NCBI GenBank assembly: GCA_940671915.1
Contig: CALNVZ010003425.1
Coordinates: forward strand, 38,325,528-38,389,527
DNA from: Paracentrotus lividus
Taxonomy: Eukaryota; Echinodermata; Echinoidea; Camarodonta; Echinidae
Reading direction: 5' to 3'
Length of the DNA: 64,000 bases
Position numbers and translations under genes: made by a program. The notes beneath the pieces were generated by a model. It was not told the DNA's origin. It saw only the letters and a program-made list of their open reading frames with translations, and did not search any database. This document shows positions 11,098 through 23,104 of this stretch, piece by piece (position 1 is the stretch's first letter; every line of letters starts with the position of its first letter).

Positions 11098-14000
11098 TGT
11101 TTGCCGCTGATCATTCCTGCCCTCACATCACGGAAGAGTCGTGCCCTTTGAAGACATTGATTAGTGGCGATGTTGTGCAACTCGTTGTGAAAACCATCCC
11201 TTCTTCAGAGGATTTTGGCATACCTCCTGGTTTAACCACAAAAAGATACTACTGTGCAATACCTGGTAAGAATATTTGTGATTCATTATATAAAAACGAT
11301 ACAAAAGTCGCCGATCCAACTTAGCAAAGGGTCGAGGAAATCGTCAAAATAATAATGATAATAAAAAAATCGAGCTATGGGGAAATCTTTTTAATTCTTA
11401 TTTTCTGAATCCTCAATAGTTCATGTGTGCTTTGTAAAACCAAAAGAACAAATAATAATTATAAAATAAGTGTACACGAAAAGGGAAAAAAGAAGTATTT
11501 AAACCTAGCATATAGTTTTGGTAACAAAAAAAATGAATCGGCATATTACCGATCAAACTCATGTTGTTCACATTGCACTAAAAGATATGTGTGAGAGATC
11601 TTGTGATATTCCTTTCATGTTTTCCGGTGAATTTCAGGGAAAATGTTTGAAAGAAACATAATATAAGGGTTGTTTTAGACCTCTGCTGGGATGGGAGCTC
11701 GCAAGAGATTCCCTATGAACGGGCGTTACGATCTATGTGTATCACGCACACAAGAGAATCCCCTTTGCTTTTCCACGTGAACCCTTACTCAACGCTGAAA
11801 TTTGTCGGGTCCTCGACTTTCCACGTCCTATACTTATATTGTGAAATAAACACAAAGTTACTTTTTTTTTTTTTTTTTTTTTTTTTTACGTTTCGTACAA
11901 AGGGGGCAATATCATTTTTAATTTTAATTTCACTCCACTACATCTCTTTTTTTTTTTTTAGTAAATCCTGTCAGGGTTTGTGAGCTAGGGCCCACCATAT
12001 TCCGAGATTTTGGGCTGAAAGGGGCCATTTAAACAGTGAGGGCATCCTAATAAAAAAAAATATACCATGTCTGAAAGACCAGTTGAAATTATGGATTCTA
12101 AGGTGGCATGAATAGGCTTTTTCTCCAACAGAGCAATCCAGAATTTAAATTGTGTCTCGAAATAATACATGCTGTATTTGTTTTTATATCATTAAAAAAT
12201 ATCCTAATAAAAAAATATACCATGTCTGAGAGACCAGTTGAAATTATGGATTCCAAGGTGGCATGAATAGGCTTTTCCTCCCACAATGGAATCCAGAATT
12301 TCACTTGCGTCTCGTAATAATACATGATGTATGATTTTTATTTTTTCAAAAAATAAACATATATAAAATGAAAATAACAACAAAATTAATCAACTCATTC
12401 CTTGGAGATTCATTCCCGATCTGGATCAAAATGGAGAACACGCGCGGCACTTGCACAGCCCGGTTGCAGAGTTAACTAGTGCGCTGACTGACCTACTTTT
12501 CGACAACTCAATGTCCGTTGTGATCGTTCCGCAGATCGTGCTTTTTTTTTCTAATACATAACATTTTTGCCGTTTTCGGCACACTATCAGCGCGCAGTTC
12601 GGCCCAAACTGGTGACATGCAATATCTGGGGTTGCTACCGCAGATTTGGCCCTACACTAGTCAAAATACGCGGCAAACGGACGATATCCGCGCGCAGGTT
12701 TCGTCCGTATATCGCGATCTGTGGGCCGGACAAGATCCGCGGTCACACCTGTTCGCCAAGAGATTGCATGATTTGTAATGAAATAGTACATTATTCTACC
12801 ATTGACGTCACGGCATAGCAAAATTGCTTCATGGGGGTTTTGTTTTCATCATCATAGCTAGAATATGTTTGGTCACTCACTATACAGGACACTATACAGG
12901 ATAGGATATAAATAAAAAAAAATTAAACTATACTCTTTTGAAATGGCTACCTATTAAAAAAATATATGTTTCTTGGGGTATAAGACTAGAAAGCTCATAT
13001 CATCAACTATCATTATGACACCAAAGGTCCGAAAATAGTACATGCTTCAACGCAAACCAAAATTAATAAACATAGATAGTATAGAAAATGTAAAATAGGC
13101 CCCTTTCGTTTCATATCATTGATATTCATTGTAATCTCTGTAAATAGCCGATTTGTGATATTATTATTATTTTATTATTATTATTTTTACTTTATTTTTG
13201 TGTGTGTGTGTGTTTTTTTTTGTGTGTTTTTAATGAAAATCTGAAAGAAACAAGTTAACAAATAAAAAGCAATCATTTCATCATAAGTCTACGGGAAAAA
13301 AAACGCAACAAAACAACACAGCATAACACGAAACAAAACAGTGTCTCCACTTGAGAATATGCTATTATGCTATTATTGATCTTGCGCCTTTTGTCGTGCA
13401 AATCAAAATGTTACAGTAAACCTATATGCAGTCAATATCTGTCTGTATACCGTTTTTAGATTGTCTTTCGAGGCCATGTCACCTTGGATGGTGTGAGGAG
13501 ACAATGGAAGGCTATCAATGTCACTGCCCAGACGGATCCACAGGGAAAGACTGCCCAGAAGGTATGACTATGAATAAATGTTTTCTAATCCTATTCAGTA
13601 AAGCGCCTTTCCCTCACGAGTACAGAACGCTTCAAAATCTTTACCATATCACCACAGGGCCGGTGGAGCGCTTTAAAAACTGAGGGGCCAAGTTCTAGAA
13701 GAATTCATTTGAACATACAGTAATCGTAATAGGTGCGAATAATTAGGATTTCAATGGGGGGTTCGAAATGAAAAAAATGGACCTTCCTGAATGAGCAAAC
13801 ACTTCGAGCAGTAAAGTCTGCATTATAACACAATATCCATGCTTATAATGACCACAAAGCGGTACATTCTACGCACATTTTCCCTCTTATGTCTTCTTTT
13901 TTATTATTATTATTTCTTCTACTAGGTGACGACCACGTTCCTTCATTAAAAGCAAAAATAATTTGCAAGCGTAAAGCACGAGCACAAAAAAATTAACAAT

Positions 14001-15966
14001 ACATAACTAGTTTGGGAAGTCAGGGATCAGTAAAATGAACTTTTAGATAAATTTGCGAGCGCGAAGCTCGAGCCAAAAATTTTGGTTCAGTATGAAGGAA
14101 ATGTATTTAGACAGGCATTTTAAAAATTGACATCCCATCACTTTACTTTGGGATGTCAAGAATCCATCTTTCTGAGAGAAATTTGCGAGCGCGAAGCGCG
14201 TTTGGCTTACAATGATGCAAAGGCCGTATATTTTACGCACATTTACCCCTCTTTTTGTTTAAATTATTTTTCTCGGCAACGATCACCTCCATTTTAACAA
14301 AATTGATTTGCGTAAATTTTACATAACATTAGTTATTTTGGACGCCGGGGATCGGTCAATTGGCCTTTTTGAGAGAACTTGGCGAGCGCGAAGCGTGGGC
14401 CGAAAAATTTGGCTTACATTGACTTGCCTCTTCTTCCAGTTCTTCTTCTTTTTCTTCCTTTTTCCCTTTAGAAAATAAAAAAATTTCTGGAAAAAAGTGA
14501 CGGGCCGCGGCAAAAAAAAAAATTTAAAAAAAATCATCAGGATTTAAACCTCAGACCTCCTGATTAGTAGACAGTATTGGACATCGTACATTCTAGAAGT
14601 ACCTTTTGAAGGCAATAACCCAGATAGCAAGGTTACGTTGGGCCAACGTCGGCAATAGTCGTGGCTATTACGTTGGGCCAACGTTATTCTTGCCGTTGGG
14701 CAAACGTTGGCACAACGTTGCACGTTGCGGCGACCACTTTGCCGACTTTGGATCTATACGTTAAATTGTATACAAAAGTGCGACGTCGCTCGCGCTCAAA
14801 GTGCCAACGTTGGCCCAACGGCAAGATAACGTTGGCCCAACGTAATAGCCACGACCATTGCCGACGTTGTCCCAACGTAACCTTGCTATCTGGGAAAGAT
14901 TTTTTTTTCTTGGGGGAGGGGGAGGGCATAATAATATTAATGGGCCTCCAGTACACCAGGCTTATGTTACCATTTATGGATCTCTGGCAAGTTAATAATT
15001 AAAAGTCAGTGTGGTTAGAAGATGAAAGTGCGTCATCTCGTACTTTTTGCATCATAAATTTTAATTTTGAAGTAAAAGGTGCGCATTTCAGGATGGCCTT
15101 TGTATAACCACGGCATCTTGCAGTTACTGACCACGGCAAACTCACCGTGACCTTTTTTCACCATAAACACGACTAACCCATAATAAACATGTTTGTTAAG
15201 TACTTATACCAAGCAAGTCAGTTCACGTTGCAATGTTGTCAAATCACGTTCCGTCAAGAAGCGTCCTCTCCGAAAAATGAAGCAATTGACTCTTACGTGT
15301 AATCAAGAAATTGAACCCCTATAGAAAAATCAGTTGGTGACCTCATGCCTAAAAATTTAAAAGCAATGTCATTTCACTTGTCTAGAACGCATACACAAAA
15401 ATTGAGGAAAAACAAAACAACTTTTTTTTGTCCAGTGAGACAAATTGATGTACCCTGATCGTAAAGCAACCCTTAAATTGTTATTCCGATTACCAATCCG
15501 ACTTCAGGGTACGTTACTTTTGTCGACCATAACTGGCGGGGGGGGGGGGGGTCCAATTGGATGCATTGGGCCAGGTGCGTGTATGTTTGTTGTGATTGTT
15601 TAAATTGTTTTAATGCTGGACGGTGCAGTTTTGAAATCAGATTGAAATTGAACAAAGTTATAGTTTTGTTTTTAAAAAGTTTTCTCTTTATTTAACGAAA
15701 ATATATATTTCTTGATCAAAATAAATAGTTGTACAAAATATTGATATTTGTCACTTTAAAAAGAAACTACCTACACGCATGTGCAAATCAAATCAAATCA
15801 AATTAATTGAAACAAAAAATCCGCATTTCGGATTATCTTCAATACAAACATTACAAAAGAACACAGAGAAAATGGAGCAGAAAATGTAGTTATATATAAA
15901 ATTAACATGACAAATAAGAGTTGACATAATAATACATCATTGTCATGATTGTAGATATATATATAT

Positions 15967-16046
<80 letters not shown>

Positions 16047-17001
16047 CGAAACCTAAACAGAAATAATAATGTACATTTTATATCTACGAGACCTGCCAAG
16101 CTCTATTTAGGGGGGGGGGGTACTCTTTCATTATACATATTACTGACGCTAGTTACTAAAATTTTACTTATGTCATAGTCATTACTCTTCATTATTAATC
16201 TAAATTGATCGGTTTCATCCATATCATTAAACGAGGGTATAATTGCATGTATTGTACTAAATAAATTTGTGCATGCTGCTGTAAAAAGAAGAGAGTAAAA
16301 TCTTATAACGATAAAGAGTTGTGATACCCTAAAGTCCGTGACGGAGGAGAACCCCATACCTGCACGTGTTTTTAAAAAAGACTGATAACATGACTGTGAT
16401 GGCTGTTCGCAGACAAACCAAGTACCGAAAATTTGTCTGTCATGTGCCTCATACTGGTACCTTTTTCGTTTGATCAAAATATTGGCTCCCTGATTAGTAT
16501 GTGCATTTCCTATTGTTCCATACTGGAAGCCCCCCCCCCCCCCCCCCGTACAAAAACCGAATTCGTCTCTAGAAGTAAACATGTTTTAAGAGTTTTTTTA
16601 AGGTGTATTTTATCTTTATAATAATTTATCACTTTATCGAAATCTATCATTCGCTCTCGCATTTTGTTTCTGACCAGTTCGTGGACAAGACTGTTTTGAG
16701 CTTCATAAAGGAGGTGTAAACATCTCTGGAGTCTATCCTATCTATCCTGGTGGTGCTAGTAATTCTCTAGATGTCTACTGTGATATGGAGACAGATGACG
16801 GTGGATGGACGGTAGGTTCATTTAACATTTTTATCTTTATAGGTGATCTGTTTGTATACTGTATTATTTTTTTATCTCTTAGTGGGCTATTTTTGTCATG
16901 AATTCTGTTACCTGATTGGTCAATTCGTCTGTGAGATGAACCCGTATTACCTCATTTACTTGGTGAAAAAGATTAGACTTTTACTGTGAGCCCGTATATC
17001 G

Positions 17002-17035
<34 letters not shown>

Positions 17036-17508
17036 ATTGTTTTATTGTATCATCATGTTTTTTTCATCGTTGTGCACATGCATGATGGAAGGAGGAACGT
17101 ACGTGTGTGGCGATCGAGTGTTTTCTACATGACGGCGGCCTGTCGCCTCTAGGTTCGTGATTGTCCTCCAGACGCCCATTATAATTTTGGTCGTGAGTGA
17201 TACTGCGGCGACTCTACAGTATCAGTATAAAAGGCCGGTCCTGATTTCGGTGAATCGAGTTGGTGACATAGGCCGTAGCAGCTTAAATTTCACTGGCCGT
17301 TTGGTTTGGCGGTACGTACAACGTACGCTGTAGCACGGCAACCTACAACTGGCCGCCGTTCCAGGCCGCTGCACATGAGATATCTGGCGACAATGTACGA
17401 TAGCACCTTGTCGCGACAAGAGAAGAGGCTACAGGCTACGGTCATTGACGTCAACCTAACTGAAGCTTTAACTTGTTGAAAATCTAGCGGCGAACTGAAT
17501 TTTGCTAC

Positions 17509-17561
<53 letters not shown>

Positions 17562-20141
17562 GACAGACGCGATAATTCACGATCTTATAGGCGATTGGAC
17601 CTGCGCATGGTGGCGACAGGTAGTTGGTAGGTTGTCGCCACAACGATCGCCTTCTGTGGGACAGGCCCTCTATGTTACCTTAGGACGTGCGTATTTTTTC
17701 GTACTTATTCTAAAAAGATGTTATTTTAAGTTACCCTGTACTTTACGTTCTTATTATATCGTTTCATGTATTCATGACTGTATTTTAGGTGTTCCAGCGG
17801 AGGCAAGATGGGTCAGTTGACTTTAATCTTGGATGGTCTGATTACAAGTCTGGTTTTGGAAACGTTGCTGGCGAACATTGGCTCGGAAACGACAACATTC
17901 ACCGCCTCTCAACACAGAGTACTTACGAACTACGGGTCGATCTCGAAGATTTCGATGGAGAAACTCGCTACGCCTCCTATAACAGGTTCACCATCACCAG
18001 TGAAGTTACTAACTACATACTGACGATTGGTGTTTATTCCGGAAATGCGGGTAATTTTACGTGTAAGGTGAAGGCGTTAAGTAAACAACATGCACAAAGA
18101 AGAAGAACAACAAAAAGAAATCTGCATGAATTATTAATACTCAACCATTTTTGCAAAGTGTGCTGCATTAAATGCTTGTGACTTGTATTTAAAGAAAACC
18201 GCTCTTTTCCTCCTACTTTTAAGCACCTATTCTTTTTCTTCCAATTTAGTTGAATTCCTCCAGTCCTGAACAACTGCGAAAAAACGATGATACGCAGAAA
18301 GGTTTAGAAACAAGTACAAGATACAGATTATAGGAACTGGAGCAAGGGCGGCGATTTCATGTCACGTTGGGGGGGGGGCGGAAGCACAGGTAGGGGAATT
18401 AATAATACACTCAAGCGGAATAGAGCGTCCCAAAGATACATATATTTGCATATTCATAATTCGAAATAGAATGACCTACATCGCACATTAAGCAGAAACT
18501 AATGACAATTTAAAAAACATATTCTTTGAATACATGAAGAGCTTGATTCCAAAAGGTGATAAATCCAATTTTGACCAAAATGGATTTTATAGGATAAATA
18601 ACATGAATGAGTGCATCTCAGGCATGGGAATCAAATACAGCATATCGGATTTTTTTTTTTTTTTAATTGGAAGATTTTAAAAAATTGGTTACAAATACTA
18701 TGTGTTTTATTCCAAAAGGAGCTAAATCCAAAACGGTTTTATTCCAAAAGGCGCTGAATACACTACAACTAGTTATTATTTGTTTATTAAACCACTTTAC
18801 CTAACAATATACAGTCAGATCGTTTAGCACATGTTGTGGCTACTAGTCTCCATCATCAGCGCAAAATTTCGAAATAATTAGCTTTTTTTTTCATTTTTTT
18901 ATAAATGTTTTTGGATTTATCTCCTTTTGGAATAAAACATCGAAAAATCCCGGTCTTGAGAAAAGAAAGGAAATTTAAAAAAAACAAAAAAATTATAATA
19001 ATAATTAATTCTCAAATTTTAAACATCAGAAAAGATGTGACTATACTCTGGTAGCAATATTAATGTGCTTCATGTAGAATTTAATTTATATATAGGCTTT
19101 GAAATGTACAAAAATTGACATTTGACTGAGGGTTTATTCCAAAAGGAACTAAATCCATGAAAATTGAAATTATAAAAATTTCTTACAAATTGAAATTGAT
19201 AGCTAGATTTTTTTAAACATGATTTAATCAATCGAATATGTTATCAAAATAAAGTTACAATGGACAATAAAAAGTGGTAAATTTTAAAAAAAAAACCTTT
19301 ATTTACTCTAAAACACTTAAAGTGGATATAGCGCCTTTTGGAATCAAACTATTCACATATAGCGACCTGAGGAGAGCATTTCACTTAATGACATTGTCTT
19401 TACTTGTGTTTTGTTTGCATGCGCAGGCCGAAAATTTTGCCTCATAATACATTTAGCATTATTTGACATTTTTCGTAGTTTGTTCGGGTCACATCACATC
19501 TTAATTTGAGGGGTCGTCAAATATTGTTGACCCTTTTTATAACAAAGAGTATATTCCGGATAACATAACAATAATTGAAATCACCTGAAGTCTATTTTCA
19601 TATATATATATATATGTAATATATGTATATGAATAAACTGATGTGTTGGCTCAGTGGGTAGAGCGTCGGCCTCATAATCGGGGTGTGGAGGATTCAATCC
19701 CCGCCTTCGTCAGACTATAAAAACAACGTTAAAATTTTGGAGTTGCTGCTACCATGTTTGGAGTTCAGTAATAAAAACGCTGCTCAGTGGCTACCGGCGG
19801 GCCGACGATCAATAGGGCACAAATAATTTCTGGTTCACCTTTGTTTCGGATGATAAATTTGGAGCATTTCTTTTTCTCTTTCACTCCCATCATTTTAATT
19901 AGGTGACAGTCTTAGTTATCACCAAGGCAGCGCCTTCTCTACGAAAGACGTTGACAACGATGGTGACAATTCCAGACATTGTGCAGTCAATTATAATGGT
20001 GCATGGTGGTACAAAGCATGCCTTAAATCCTCACTGAATGGTCAGTATCTCAATGGTCATGATGGTGTGTTATGGGCAGAATGGCGCGGCTACTTCTACT
20101 CCCTCAAGAAAACAGAGATGAAGATCCGTCCAGTGTCCTAG
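11098..20141 (+). CDS. Secreted EGF / fibrinogen-related-domain (FReD) lectin-like protein, 5' incomplete
   Basis: Five exons join in phase: 11098-11265, 13460-13561, 16678-16811, 17789-18050 and 19903-20141 (TAG 20139-20141), giving about 301 residues. The first exon encodes a segment with three Cys that I do not recognise. The second is one EGF domain (34 residues, six Cys, C-x4-C-x4-C-x8-C-x-C-x8-C) on a symmetrical phase-1 exon. Exons 3-5 give a ~210-residue FReD with DCFELHKGG, CDMETDDGGWT, VFQRRQDGSVDF, GEHWLGNDNIH, DLEDFDGETRYA, YSGNAGD, the Ca-site motif DVDNDGD and GAWWYKAC. The family includes ficolins, tenascins and invertebrate fibrinogen-like lectins. Secretion and glycan binding are likely but inferred. 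The first exon starts in phase 1, so an upstream signal-peptide exon is expected and was not found. The usual CHxxN motif is altered to CLKSS. Introns hold several repeats. Confidence 0.9.
12047..12350. repeat. ~153-bp tandem duplication in the first observed FReD intron
   Basis: Two copies (about 12047-12198 and 12203-12350) share ATATACCATGTCTGA, GACCAGTTGAAATTATGGAT and GGTGGCATGAATAGGCTTTT, with moderate divergence. The two overlapping minus-strand frames here read the same repeat and are not genes. Confidence 0.8.
13960..14420. repeat. Dispersed GC-rich motif repeated four times
   Basis: A motif close to TTTGCGAGCGCGAAGCGCG recurs near 13967, 14050, 14178 and 14378, with AT-rich spacers and a recurring CCAAAAATTTGGCTT-like neighbour. 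This is intronic repeat of unknown class. Confidence 0.6.
14619..14894. mobile_element. Foldback MITE (276 bp)
   Basis: It begins CCCAGATAGCAAGGTTACG and ends CGTAACCTTGCTATCTGGG. The arms are complementary for about 75 bp with repeated GTTGGGCCAACGT blocks, around a short centre. There is no coding capacity and no certain target duplication. It lies in the intron between the EGF exon and the first FReD exon. Confidence 0.85.
15540..15551. repeat. Poly-G run
   Basis: A short guanine homopolymer in a FReD intron. Similar G/C runs occur at about 16110, 16530 and 61880 and are likely sequencing-error hot spots. Confidence 0.6.
15954..16044. repeat. (TA)n/(CA)n microsatellite
   Basis: A compound dinucleotide tract: ATATAT, then ACACAC, then about 30 AT units. 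Intronic. Confidence 0.95.
17003..17038. repeat. (GTT)n microsatellite
   Basis: About eleven consecutive TGT/GTT triplets in the intron between the first and second FReD exons. Confidence 0.9.
17512..17559. repeat. 48-nt poly-T run
   Basis: An uninterrupted T homopolymer 230 bp upstream of the second FReD exon. It could be the A-tail of a minus-strand retroposed sequence: the GC-richer segment to its left (about 17080-17510) differs in composition from the surrounding intron. Its source was not identified. Confidence 0.7.
18541..19350. repeat. Intronic foldback with six copies of a 20-bp motif
   Basis: ATTCCAAAAGGAGCTAAATC-like motifs occur near 18546, 18711, 18740 and 19136 on the plus strand, and inverted near 18905 and 19325. 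The outermost two face each other (TTGATTCCAAAAGG at the left, CCTTTTGGAATCAA at the right) and could bound one element. The interior is AT-rich with no reading frame. Confidence 0.6.
19638..19713 (+). pseudogene. tRNA-Met-like pseudogene, probably the head of a tRNA-derived SINE
   Basis: The 76 nt have tRNA length. The ends pair (CTGATG with CGTCAG), an A-box-like TGGCTCAGTGGGTAG and a B-box-like GGATTCAATCC are present, and a CTCATAA loop has CAT in the anticodon position. The anticodon and T stems contain mismatches, so a functional tRNA is unlikely. The following ~120 bp (ACTATAAAAACAACG onward) could be the SINE body. It lies in the last FReD intron. Confidence 0.55.
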
Positions 20142-20227
20142 ACGCTCGGATCCGGTGTTACATGGAACCAGTGCAATCGCAGTGCAGTCGAATGGTTCCG
20201 CAGAATTTGATGAATTGATTGATTTAA

Positions 20228-20677
20228 AGGTAGTGTCAGCCTTTTACAGGCAAAAATATTAAATTTCTAGTTTTTGAGAGGATATAGTAGTATACCAATG
20301 ACTATATCTTCCCACAACATGATTTAGCTCAATTGTGTATGTTTGTCATTATATTGCGATCATCAATATTCATTCCTATTTTTTCGAACCTCGAAAAATA
20401 TACCGTACGGTGCGAACCGCTGACCGTTAGCGCAGAGAACAATGCACGCTGATGCGCCGTGTGTATATTGCTGTGTGTTTTCCGTGCTGCACGCGCTGTA
20501 ATATCAACGATGTTGATGGAGAGCTGGTCAAGATTGGTAGTCAGATTTTCGTTTCATATTACTGATCTAGGCAACCTATGACAGTAAGATTGAATAGACA
20601 GTATAGGTTGATCATATTCTAAAGTTATGCCAAGTTGCATTAGTTTTCGAAATTTGTGAAAAAGGATGACACTACCT
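20228..20677. mobile_element. MITE flanked by TTAA
   Basis: The 450-bp element begins AGGTAGTGTCA and ends TGACACTACCT. TTAA directly abuts both ends (20224-20227 and 20678-20681). A TTAA duplication is the hallmark of piggyBac-type insertion, although these termini do not start with the usual CCC. It inserted 83 bp downstream of the FReD stop codon and thus probably lies in that gene's 3' UTR. Confidence 0.7.
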
Positions 20678-20805
20678 TTAATTGATTTTATTTCAGCGTT
20701 TTAACAAATACAAATTTAATACATTTACATGATGATATTGAATGAACATAACATAATTTTTTTGTACAATAATAACATAAAGATATTACAAAGTATAGAA
20801 TACGG

Positions 20806-20811
20806 AATAAA
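20806..20811 (+). terminator. Candidate polyadenylation signal of the FReD gene
   Basis: AATAAA lies 665 bp after the stop codon, beyond the TTAA-flanked MITE and just before the next foldback element. It is the first canonical signal I see downstream. Confidence 0.35.
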
Positions 20812-20836
20812 CCATTCGTTGAAATAATGAGATATG

Positions 20837-21607
20837 CAGTGCGTTAAAAAACGCAACGAGATTTAATTTCAAAGTTGTGAAGATTGTGTTAGCTTTACAC
20901 CAAAGTGAGTAGTAACACGTAAAATCTACATATCTCCTATTTCCAATGATATCTTATTTATTCAAACATGGTCAGGGATGTCTGAGTAATCATTCTTTTT
21001 GGACAATGGGACAAAGTGGACAAGGGCCAAGTTTTAGACACAGCTTCGAGCATCAAACTCATAAATGATTCTTTGTCGGAGAGTTGCAATGTCAGGTGGA
21101 GGGGTAATAAATACTTTGCTCTTGAGATCGCATTGGTCAAACCACATCATGATACAAGGCAAACATACACTCGATGTCCAAAAACCTCAGCCAATCTGTT
21201 TCTTACTGCAACTAGTCGAAGGGCTGGTGCGCCATCCTGTGCCTACAACAGGCGTCTGAACACACCCCTTTGTTGCATAGGAAAGTTTTCCATTAATTCA
21301 GGAATCACATGTCCATTTAAAATCTGTAAGTACCCCTCCATCTGACATTGAAACTCTCCGACAAAGAATCATTTATGAGTTTAATGCTCGAAGCCGTTTC
21401 TAAAACTTGGCCCCATGTCCACGTTGTCCCATTCCTCAAAAAGAATGATTACTCAGCCATCCCTGACCATGTATGAATAAATAAGATATCATTGGAAAGA
21501 GGAGTTATGAGGCTTTAACGTGTTACTACTCACTGTGGTGTAAAGCTAACACAATCATCACAATTTTGACATTAAATCTTGTTGCGTTTATTTTCTGATA
21601 CGAACTG
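20837..21607. mobile_element. Tc1/mariner-like foldback with inverted duplicate 3' halves
   Basis: Left (about 20837-21105) and right (about 21335-21607) arms are complementary, starting CAGTGCGTTA and ending at TACGAACTG, with shared AACGCAACRAGATTTAAT inside. A TA follows the right end (21608-21609). The inward ends of both arms encode the same transposase C-terminus in opposite directions, so the element consists of two inverted copies of the 3' half of a once-autonomous transposon. Only the left copy runs on into the rest of the transposase. Confidence 0.75.
21003..21343 (-). pseudogene. Decayed Tc1/mariner-type DDE transposase fragment
   Basis: Read on the minus strand with one stop and one frameshift, it gives YLQILNGHVIPEL, then AQDGAPALRLVAVRNRLAEV and FGHRVYVCL, then LKSKVFITPPPDIATLRQRI. 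The QDGAPAH block around the second catalytic Asp and the LKSKVF...LR.RI tail are characteristic of this transposase group. The Trp expected before AQDGAP is a TAG stop and the expected His is Leu. The N-terminal DNA-binding domain is absent. Clearly non-functional. Confidence 0.7.
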
Positions 21608-22479
21608 TATTTCAGAAACTGTTGTTTAAAAAAAAAACATAATAAAAGGGCAAATCTTTGAGCGGTGGTAGAATTTGAACAATTTTTTGTAGGCATACTC
21701 CTCATTTTTCTAATCACATTTGGCATATTGTTTTTATCTTTTTGCAAAAGCATTGATAAATTGAATCCGTGGTCGCGCTAAAAGCTATTGTCGTTACGGC
21801 TTCTGAGCACGGATCAGAAGAACCGTTTAAAAATGCAATGTTAATTATGATGTTGTTTTTTCTGGTGTTAGTATATTACCTACATCAATGATAATAATTC
21901 TTTAAATGCACACTGTTGTATGAAATGAAAGTCATGGCACCATAAGCATTTGGTAATATTTTAAGTAATATAATACACGTCATGGACAATTCGCTGCAGC
22001 ATTTTTTTTAATATGCAATAAGGAGATAACCTTACCTAGGTTCAAAATGTCCAAGGACCTTCATTTGCCATTGGAGAAAAGTCATTATAACATACATGAA
22101 TGTTATTCGATCGACTGTTTGGCCGGTATCTACATTCGAAACAGGTCTCACTCGAAACTGAAACTTGATGAAATTAATAGGAATCAGACATTTTAGAAGT
22201 CGAGGCCGTATATCTTTTCAAAATCTCAAAACAGAAGGGTCCGGTGTGCAAAAAGGTCCGTCTTGAATGTCCTTGGATGTATCGAATTTCAATTCTTTGT
22301 ATAATACATGTCTACTGTAAAAGTACCAGAATACTTACTCGTTATGAATATCAAGACACATTTGTGGAGCACAAACAAAAACCAACTCAAATTTTAAATC
22401 AAATATAATATTTTGTTACTATGCCAGGGTCCATTAGGAATGCCCAAGCGGGCCCGCAGTGATGTACATTCTGACTCTT

Positions 22480-22935
22480 GTATTTTAGGTACAACACCTA
22501 TTGGTCTACAACCTATTGGTCCACTAGTCAATACGTCTACCTCCATTCTGTTTAAACCCTGATCGTCCACTAACCGATTCGTCCAATAACCTTTTCGTCC
22601 TCTAACCATTTGGTCTACACCCAATTGGTCCATTAACCATTGGTCTACCACCAATTGGTCCACTAACCATTTGGCCTGCATCCAAATGGGCCACTAACCA
22701 TTTGGTCTACATCCATTGGTCCACTAACCGTTTAGTCTACATCCAATTGGTCCACAAACCGTTTGGTCTACATCCAATTGGTCCACTGACCATTTGGTCT
22801 AGATCCAATTGGTCCACTAACCATTTGGTCTACATCCAGTTGGTCCACCAACCATTTGGTCTACAACCAATTGTTCTACGAACCAATTGGTCCACTAACC
22901 ATTGGTCCATTAACGATTTGATCAATCAATTCTTC
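22480..22935. repeat. Minisatellite of TTGGTC units
   Basis: About 14 imperfect units of roughly 31 bp combine ACCATTTGGTCTACATC and CAATTGGTCCACTA. The repetitive frames in both directions (YIQLV-type and VDQ-type) are artefacts of the repeat. Confidence 0.85.
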
Positions 22936-23104
22936 AAATAGGGGAGGGGCAGACAAAATATTTAATCCAAGCTTCCCTCGATCGATCAGCGAAATGCGGG
23001 GGAATACAGGTAAATTTAAAAGAACTGTTTATTTTATTTATTTTAATTTTAATTTTTTTTAATTATCATTATTTTCACAAACAAGTTAGTCGTCTGCCTA
23101 CTGT

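Noticed and set aside
16103-16582. 159-codon minus-strand frame in a FReD intron
   Set aside because: It begins in a C/G homopolymer (poly-Gly) and ends in another (poly-Pro), with no domain. The runs themselves extend the frame.
19638-19713. Functional tRNA-Met gene
   Set aside because: Length and ends fit, but anticodon and T stems are mismatched and the B box deviates; better explained as a pseudogene or SINE head.
22394-22941. Opposite-strand repetitive frames that look like a tandem-repeat protein
   Set aside because: Both strands stay open because the ~31-bp units contain few stops; degenerate unit lengths would break any real repeat protein.
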